DNA of 9,445 nt, taken from Clostridia bacterium. Lineage in GTDB: Bacteria > Bacillota > Clostridia > Oscillospirales > UBA644. Shown here in pieces: positions 6,177 to 9,445 of the stretch; position 1 is the stretch's first letter, and every line of letters begins with the position of its first letter. The DNA is taken from contig JAFPBP010000219.1 of assembly GCA_017424085.1 (NCBI GenBank), positions 1 to 9,445 on the forward strand, in the 5' to 3' direction. The notes beneath the pieces are model-generated. The model was not told the origin of the DNA. It saw only the letters and a program-made list of their open reading frames with translations, and ran no database searches. The position numbers and the translations under genes were made by a program.

Positions 6177-6205
6177 TTGACAAATCTCCGAAAATATGAT
6201 ATAAT
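6177..6205 (+). promoter_or_regulatory. Promoter of the PerR-like gene
   Basis: TTGACA (6177-6182), 17-bp spacer, TGa then TATAAT (6200-6205): a consensus promoter starting 7 nt after the acetyltransferase stop. Start near 6212, inside the palindrome 6212-6230. Confidence 0.88.
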
Positions 6206-6211
6206 ATAGAA

Positions 6212-6230
6212 AATAAGAATTATTCCTATT
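6212..6230. promoter_or_regulatory. Candidate PerR/Fur-type operator (self-regulation)
   Basis: AATAAGAATTATTCCTATT is a 9-1-9 inverted repeat with one mismatched pair. Its 7-1-7 core (6214-6228) has the geometry of PerR/Fur boxes (TTATAATnATTATAA) and matches that PerR consensus at 9 of 14 bases. It sits at the expected transcription start, where a bound repressor would block transcription. Confidence 0.65.
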
Positions 6231-6242
6231 ATCGGAGGCGCC

Positions 6243-6602
6243 ATGACTCAGCAACGAAAAATTATTTACGACATCATCTGCAAATCCCCCTTGCATATGA
6301 CCGCAGAGCAAATTTATGCCGAAGCCAAGCGCATGCGCCCGTCCATCGCCATGGGGACCGTATATCGGAATCTGGGCTTGATGGCAGAGGCGGGGGAAAT
6401 TCTTCGCATTGAAATGCCGGGGCGGCCCGACCATTTTGATAAAACCGTCGCTCCCCATCATCATTGCGTCTGTCTTAAGTGCGGAGCCGTGTCCGACGTT
6501 CCCATTCCCGATCTGACCGAGCTTTTGGAAAAGCATATCGGCTCGCCCGTGACGGGATACGATCTGACCGTCCACGTGCTATGTGAAAATTGCAAAGAAT
6601 AA
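6243..6602 (+). CDS. perR: PerR-like Fur-family metal-dependent repressor, short N-terminus
   Basis: This 119-aa protein has a winged-helix DNA-binding half (MTAEQIY...SIAMGTVYRNL, about 18-45) and a metal-binding half. Candidate regulatory-metal ligands His18, Asp66, His72, His74 and Asp85 sit at a constant offset of 19 from the known Bacillus subtilis PerR ligands His37, Asp85, His91, His93 and Asp104. Asp at the second site is a PerR rather than Fur feature. The structural zinc pairs are Cys77/Cys80 and Cys114/Cys117. It thus probably senses peroxide by metal-catalysed histidine oxidation and represses oxidative-stress genes. The first 19 residues of classic PerR are absent: GGAGG (6234-6238) supports ATG 6243, and the frame upstream meets a stop at 6207 with no ATG between. 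It probably represses itself. Other Fur-family roles remain possible. Confidence 0.85.
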   Translation: MTQQRKIIYDIICKSPLHMTAEQIYAEAKRMRPSIAMGTVYRNLGLMAEAGEILRIEMPGRPDHFDKTVAPHHHCVCLKCGAVSDVPIPDLTELLEKHIGSPVTGYDLTVHVLCENCKE

Positions 6603-6637
6603 AAAAACGCTGTCGTTCCGAACGACAGCATTTTTTT
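6601..6637. terminator. Two-way terminator between PerR-like and DUF1294 genes
   Basis: GCTGTCGTT (6609-6617) pairs with AACGACAGC (6621-6629) around a CCG loop, with seven A on the left (6601-6607) and seven T on the right (6631-6637). The A-run overlaps the PerR-like stop and the T-run overlaps the DUF1294 stop, so only 33 nt separate the two convergent genes. Confidence 0.93.
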
Positions 6638-6902
6638 ATAGGTAGAGAAATGCAAGGACCAGCGCGACGATATGCAGGACCAGGAACAGGGGCACCAGAA
6701 TCTGAAATCTCAGATGCTTGGTTTTGTGTCGGAAGATCTGCATTCCCGCAAATGCGCCCAGACTTCCTCCTACCGCTGCGATGCCCAAAAGAGTCGCCTC
6801 GGGGATGCGCCAGCGACGGTGCTTTGCCTTCAGTTTGTCGATTCCGTACATGAAAAATGCGATGATGTTTGCCGCTGCAAGCCAATAATAAATCAGTCCC
6901 AT
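6636..6902 (-). CDS. DUF1294 small membrane protein
   Basis: This 88-aa protein has an N-terminal hydrophobic helix (LIYYWLAAANIIAFFMYGID), a basic loop with the family signature DKLKAKHRRWRIPE, a Gly-rich helix (LLGIAAVGGSLGAFAGM), the motif FRHKTKHLRF, and a last helix. This is the full pattern and size of DUF1294, an integral membrane family of unknown function. The start is placed at ATG 6902, because GGAGGTG (6907-6913) lies just upstream. A longer reading from 6929 would start inside the promoter region. It has its own promoter and shares a terminator with the convergent PerR-like gene. No functional link to neighbours is evident. Confidence 0.9.
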   Translation of the reverse strand: MGLIYYWLAAANIIAFFMYGIDKLKAKHRRWRIPEATLLGIAAVGGSLGAFAGMQIFRHKTKHLRFQILVPLFLVLHIVALVLAFLYL

Positions 6903-6919
6903 AAGACACCTCCATCCAT

Positions 6920-6948
6920 AGAATATCATGTTTTCCCCGTTTTGTCAA
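6920..6948 (-). promoter_or_regulatory. Promoter of the DUF1294 gene
   Basis: On the minus strand: TTGACA (6948-6943), 17-bp spacer, TGa then TATTCT (6925-6920). Start near 6913, which would put the mRNA 5' end at or next to the ribosome binding site (6907-6913), giving a very short leader. Confidence 0.75.
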
Positions 6949-6973
6949 GAGGAAGATGGAAAAAACTTCCGAA

Positions 6974-6990
6974 TAAACCGTATCGGTTTA
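6974..6990. promoter_or_regulatory. Perfect 7-3-7 palindrome, candidate operator
   Basis: TAAACCG TAT CGGTTTA lies between the divergent promoters of the DUF1294 and SH3/C39 genes, 25 bp upstream of one -35 and 32 bp upstream of the other. The arms are perfect and no T-run follows in either direction, so a repressor or activator site is the likeliest reading. The cognate protein is unknown. Confidence 0.5.
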
Positions 6991-7007
6991 CAAAAACGTT
7001 TCCGATT

Positions 7008-7021
7008 GGAAAATTTTTTCC
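7008..7021. repeat. Small A/T-rich palindrome next to the SH3/C39 promoter
   Basis: GGAAAA TT TTTTCC is a perfect 14-bp inverted repeat ending one base before the -35 at 7023. It could be a second binding site or an A/T-rich UP-like element. The support is weak because short A/T palindromes are common. Confidence 0.3.
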
Positions 7022-7022
7022 C

Positions 7023-7051
7023 TTGAATCACGGGGTGATTTATGGTATAAT
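7023..7051 (+). promoter_or_regulatory. Promoter of the SH3/C39 peptidase gene
   Basis: TTGAAT (7023-7028), 17-bp spacer, TGg then TATAAT (7046-7051). Start near 7058, so the AAAGGAG site (7059-7065) would be almost at the mRNA 5' end. Confidence 0.82.
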
Positions 7052-7073
7052 GTTGGGGAAAGGAGTGATAATC

Positions 7074-8024
7074 ATGAAGAAACTTCTGATTACCTTTCTG
7101 TTTGCTCTTTCCTTGATCTGCGTCATTCCCAAGCCTGCCCAAGGAGCAGAAACGGCGCAAGCGGGCGTGGTTCGCACGTCCTACACCCGCTTGAACGTCC
7201 GCTCCTCCCCCTCCCTTTCGGGGACGGTTCTGACGGGACTGAACCGAGGCACCTACGTTACGTTGGTCTCCCGACAGGGGGATTGGTGGAAGGTGGAGTA
7301 TGCCTCGGGCAGATACGGATACTGCAGTGACGATTACATCGAAACGGTGGCGATTCAAACCGCTACGGTTTCCGCAGACGGCTTCCGATTGAACATCCGA
7401 AGCGGTCCCTCCACCTCTTATCCCATCCTCTCCCGCTTCTCCCACGGAGCCAAGGTAAGGGTGTTGTCCTCCTCGGGGGGATGGGCGAAGGTTCTGTTTG
7501 AGGGCACGCGAGTGGGGTACGTCTCCGAAGCCTATCTGTCCTACGGCGCCTCCCGCAGGGCGGTGACTCTCTCCGTACCCCGCTATGCTCAAAATGATTC
7601 CCGTTGGGCTTCGGTGCGCTTGGGATCCACCCGATACACCATCGGGCAGATCGGATGCGCTACCAGCGCCATGGCAATGGTGGAGACCTGCGTGCGAGGG
7701 TATACCGTCACACCCGCCGCCATGGCGAAGGAATTGAGTTATTCCTCCTCGGGCAATCTCTATTGGCCCTCTTCCTACCGTGCCTATACGGGCAAGGATT
7801 ATCTGGAGGTGGTCTACAATGAGCTGCAACGGGGAAGACCTGTGATGATCGGGGGCTTCACGCCCGCGGGCGCCCAGCATTGGGTGGTCATTTACGGTTT
7901 TCAGGGTGGAGAACTGAAAGCGGAAAATTTCCTCATCCGCGATCCGGGCTCCAACAACCGCACCGATCTTGCCGATTTTCAGGCGCGCTTCAGCGTGTTC
8001 TACAAAATCATGATCCGAAAATAA
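7074..8024 (+). CDS. Secreted protein with two SH3 domains and a C39-like cysteine peptidase domain
   Basis: This 316-aa protein begins with a signal peptide (basic KK, hydrophobic core 4-18, likely cleavage near QGA-ET about residue 25). Two bacterial SH3 domains follow, about 32-92 (LNVRSSPS, WWKVEY, YGYCSDDYI) and 97-157 (LNIRSGPS, WAKVLF, VGYVSEAYL). The C-terminal half, 164-316, is a peptidase_C39_2 (papain-like) domain with the expected active-site set: Gln192 and Cys195 in GQIGCATSAMAM, His269 in GAQHWVVIYG, and Asp290 in RDPGS. SH3b domains usually bind cell-wall peptides, so an envelope-associated or released peptidase is likely; the substrate is unknown. AAAGGAG at 7059-7065 and the signal peptide fix the start at ATG 7074. 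It stands alone, between its own promoter and terminator. No bacteriocin or ABC exporter gene is nearby, arguing against a leader-peptide processing role. Confidence 0.9.
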   Translation: MKKLLITFLFALSLICVIPKPAQGAETAQAGVVRTSYTRLNVRSSPSLSGTVLTGLNRGTYVTLVSRQGDWWKVEYASGRYGYCSDDYIETVAIQTATVSADGFRLNIRSGPSTSYPILSRFSHGAKVRVLSSSGGWAKVLFEGTRVGYVSEAYLSYGASRRAVTLSVPRYAQNDSRWASVRLGSTRYTIGQIGCATSAMAMVETCVRGYTVTPAAMAKELSYSSSGNLYWPSSYRAYTGKDYLEVVYNELQRGRPVMIGGFTPAGAQHWVVIYGFQGGELKAENFLIRDPGSNNRTDLADFQARFSVFYKIMIRK

Positions 8025-8038
8025 GAAGAGCAAGCAGA

Positions 8039-8070
8039 GATGCACCCGTTTTTTTCGGGTGCATCGTTTT
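8039..8070 (+). terminator. Terminator of the SH3/C39 gene
   Basis: GATGCACCCG (8039-8048) pairs perfectly with CGGGTGCATC (8056-8065) over a T-only loop, followed by GTTTT. Strong 10-bp stem, short T tail. Confidence 0.87.
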
Positions 8071-8075
8071 ACCTC

Positions 8076-8104
8076 TTGATTTTTTCGCAAAAATCTGCTA
8101 TAAT
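8076..8104 (+). promoter_or_regulatory. Promoter of dut
   Basis: TTGATT (8076-8081), 17-bp spacer, TGc then TATAAT (8099-8104). Start near 8111; GAGGTG follows at 8124-8129. Confidence 0.85.
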
Positions 8105-8133
8105 ATAAGAAACGACAGTTTTCGAGGTGTTCT

Positions 8134-8574
8134 ATGATTTCCGTACGATTGAAGAAGCTTGATCCCGCCGCCGTGATCCCCACCTACGGCTCTGCCGCCG
8201 CCGCAGGTGCCGACCTTTACGCCCTCTGTGATGCCCTTTTGACCATCCCTGCAGGGGAAACGGTTCTGGTGCATACGGGTATCGCTGTTGAGATCCCCGA
8301 CGGCTACGTGGGGCTGATCTACGCTCGCAGCGGACTTGCAACCAAGCAAGGCTTGGCTCCCGCCAATAAGGTTGGGGTCATTGATTCTGACTATCGGGGC
8401 GAGCTGATGGTTGCTCTGCATAATCAATCCAATCAGACCCGCACCGTTTCCTCGGGGGATCGCATCGCTCAGTTGGTCATCGCCCCCTATTTACGGGTGG
8501 AATTCGAGCCCTGCGACGATCTGTCCGACACCCAACGGGGTGCGGGCGGCTTCGGCTCCACGGGGAGCAAATAA
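8134..8574 (+). CDS. dut: dUTP diphosphatase (dUTPase)
   Basis: This 146-aa trimeric-type dUTPase hydrolyses dUTP to dUMP and pyrophosphate, keeping uracil out of DNA and feeding thymidylate synthesis in the cytoplasm. All five conserved motifs are present in order: AGADLYA (24-30), ARSGLA (64-69), GVIDSDYRGEL (81-91, with Asp84 as the expected catalytic base), GDRIAQLVI (108-116), and the C-terminal lid RGAGGFGSTG (135-144), whose Phe140 stacks on the uracil. Length is normal. ATG 8134 is preceded by GAGGTG four bases upstream. It is a single-gene unit with its own promoter and terminator and no phage genes around it, so it is most likely the chromosomal housekeeping copy. Confidence 0.97.
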   Translation: MISVRLKKLDPAAVIPTYGSAAAAGADLYALCDALLTIPAGETVLVHTGIAVEIPDGYVGLIYARSGLATKQGLAPANKVGVIDSDYRGELMVALHNQSNQTRTVSSGDRIAQLVIAPYLRVEFEPCDDLSDTQRGAGGFGSTGSK

Positions 8575-8585
8575 GCAAAAAGTCA

Positions 8586-8620
8586 GACTCATACGATTTT
8601 TTCGTATGAGTCATATTTTT
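8586..8620 (+). terminator. Terminator of dut
   Basis: GACTCATACGA (8586-8596) pairs with TCGTATGAGTC (8602-8612) around a five-T loop; a T-rich tail ends in five T (8616-8620). Confidence 0.88.
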
Positions 8621-8654
8621 GATAAACCTTAAAAACCCGGCGGTCGCGAGAATG

Positions 8655-8689
8655 CTTCGATCGGGACCCCTCCGTCGAAGTCTTTTTTT
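8655..8689 (+). terminator. Orphan terminator-like hairpin
   Basis: CTTCGA (8655-8660) pairs with TCGAAG (8675-8680), then CGG (8662-8664) pairs with CCG (8672-8674), with a one-base bulge and a 7-nt loop. A run of seven T follows (8683-8689). No gene or clear promoter lies between it and the dut terminator 34 nt upstream. It may be a backup terminator or the end of an unseen small RNA. Confidence 0.5.
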
Positions 8690-8812
8690 CTTGTAATACT
8701 GAACAATCGGTCGGGGCAGAGATATGGTGAGATGGGTTGCGGTGAACTGTGATCTGCATTCCTCCCGCCCGTTGTGAGAACGCAAATTTTATTGAAATCT
8801 CTTGTGCACCTC
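8690..8812. other. Gene-free leader region before the glycoside hydrolase
   Basis: No supported gene was found here; frames on either strand lack a ribosome site and recognisable content. Just before and overlapping the -35 of the next promoter, CTCTTG is repeated 11 bp apart (8799-8804 and 8810-8815), one helical turn, with GTGCAC (8804-8809) at its centre. This could be an activator site, but the match is short. Confidence 0.3.
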
Positions 8813-8841
8813 TTGCAATCCGAGGGAAAATGAACTATAAT
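8813..8841 (+). promoter_or_regulatory. Promoter of the GH106-like gene
   Basis: TTGCAA (8813-8818), 17-bp spacer, TATAAT (8836-8841); no extended -10. Start near 8848. The off-consensus -35 would fit an activated sugar-use gene, which is an inference. Confidence 0.75.
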
Positions 8842-8876
8842 ACAAGCAACGGTTCTGTGGGGAAAGGAGTATTTAT

Positions 8877-9445
8877 ATGGAACGCAATTTTGAAAAAATG
8901 CTGTCCGACCGATTCTCCCGTGTGGAGCAGATCAATCAGACCGAGGTTCGCTGGTGGATGGCGGCGGGGGTTCATACCGACGAGACCATTCTGGAAGAAC
9001 TGAACGCCATGCACGCGGCAGGGTTCAGCGGGGTGGAGCTTTGCCAGCTGGCGGATCGCACGGTCAACGCCGAATTATACGGCTACGGCACCGAGCAATG
9101 GGAGCACGACGTAAAGCTGATCCTGAATACCGCTCTGGATCTGGGCATGTCGGTTTCTCTCACCTCGGGGGCAGGCTGGTCCACCGCCAACGTTCCGGGG
9201 CTGGATCCCGATTCTCAGGCGGCGAATCAATGCGTTGTCCTTTTGACCGAGGATCTGGCGGCGGGGCAATCGAGAAGCGGCGCTCTTCCCACCGATTCCA
9301 AGCTGCGGGAGAAAGCCGTCTTTTTGGGTGCCGTTGCCCTTCCCAAGGCAGGGGAGAAGATCTATGCGGCAGACCGTGGGCTGATTTTGACCGACCTTGT
9401 GAAGAACGGGGAATTGGATTGGACCGCCCCCGCAGGAGACGATTA
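8877..9445 (+). CDS. GH106-like glycoside hydrolase (alpha-L-rhamnosidase type), N-terminal part
   Basis: The frame is open from ATG 8877 to the window end (189 residues), preceded by GGAAAGGAG (8861-8869). The start of the protein has the layout of the GH106 family and its relatives: VRWWMAAGVHTDETI (24-38), ELNAMHAAGFSGVEL (41-55), EQWEHDVKLILNTALDLGM (73-91), then SLTSGAGWSTANVPGLDPD. In family members the RWWW-type, GGxE and GGWS-type segments occupy the same order near the N-terminus of the catalytic barrel. Members are usually about 800-1100 aa, so most of it, including the catalytic acids, is outside. No signal peptide is present, so the enzyme appears cytoplasmic, working on imported rhamnosides or related oligosaccharides. 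The exact substrate is unproven. Confidence 0.72.
   Translation, partial: MERNFEKMLSDRFSRVEQINQTEVRWWMAAGVHTDETILEELNAMHAAGFSGVELCQLADRTVNAELYGYGTEQWEHDVKLILNTALDLGMSVSLTSGAGWSTANVPGLDPDSQAANQCVVLLTEDLAAGQSRSGALPTDSKLREKAVFLGAVALPKAGEKIYAADRGLILTDLVKNGELDWTAPAGDD

Noticed and set aside
6903..6929. Nine-residue N-terminal extension of the DUF1294 protein
   Set aside because: Its start lies in the -10 region of the gene's own promoter, while ATG 6902 has a GGAGGTG site just upstream.
7074..8024. Bacteriocin-processing C39 peptidase
   Set aside because: The gene encodes a secreted protein with SH3 domains and no ABC exporter part, and no precursor peptide gene is nearby. It fits the C39-like secreted family better.
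6945..8183. 412-residue minus-strand frame opposite the SH3/C39 and dut starts
   Set aside because: It spans two terminated transcription units on the other strand, is rich in Arg, Gly and His as expected of a shadow frame, and has no family features.
1..9445. Prophage, insertion sequence, CRISPR array or defence island
   Set aside because: No transposase, integrase, phage structural gene, terminal inverted repeats or regularly spaced repeats were seen. The lone dut gene is in a housekeeping setting.

Overview
The window reads as chromosome of an anaerobic Firmicute, most likely a gut Clostridium-type organism (Oscillospiraceae/Lachnospiraceae-like). This is an inference from four things: protein families (tandem HlyC/CorC proteins, an ECF sigma factor with a zinc-finger anti-sigma factor and a DUF4153/DUF4173 membrane protein, a PerR-like regulator, a secreted SH3/C39 protein); AAGGAGG-type ribosome binding sites; textbook sigma-A promoters; and T-tailed hairpin terminators. 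No mobile element, CRISPR array, tRNA or rRNA was seen.

Layout. 1-1578: end of one HlyC/CorC-family protein, overlapping by 4 bp a complete second one, then a terminator. 1579-2037: a 460-bp gene-free stretch holding a promoter-to-terminator unit that looks like a roughly 220-nt non-coding RNA, then two further promoters and a palindrome. 2038-2664: an XRE-type regulator joined through an all-acidic linker to a four-helix membrane domain. 2727-5419 (minus): ECF sigma factor, zf-HC2 anti-sigma factor and a 535-aa membrane protein, in one operon from a promoter at 5482-5510. 5517-6602 (plus): a GNAT acetyltransferase, then a short PerR-like regulator with its own promoter and a probable self-operator. 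6636-6902 (minus): a DUF1294 membrane protein. 7023-8070 (plus): a secreted protein with two SH3 domains and a C39-like cysteine peptidase domain. 8076-8620: dUTPase (dut). 8813-end: the start of a large GH106-like glycoside hydrolase that runs off the window.

How the genes fit together. Most are independent single-gene units with their own promoter and terminator. The real operons are the HlyC/CorC pair and the sigma/anti-sigma/DUF4153 set; the acetyltransferase may read through into the PerR-like gene. Ten promoters were located; all have a 17-bp spacer and eight carry a TGn extended -10. Two convergent gene pairs share two-way terminators. The parts least explained by known genes are the putative RNA at 1671-1891, the sigma/anti-sigma/DUF4153 module, the palindromes at 1938-1952 and 6974-7021, and the orphan hairpin at 8655-8689.
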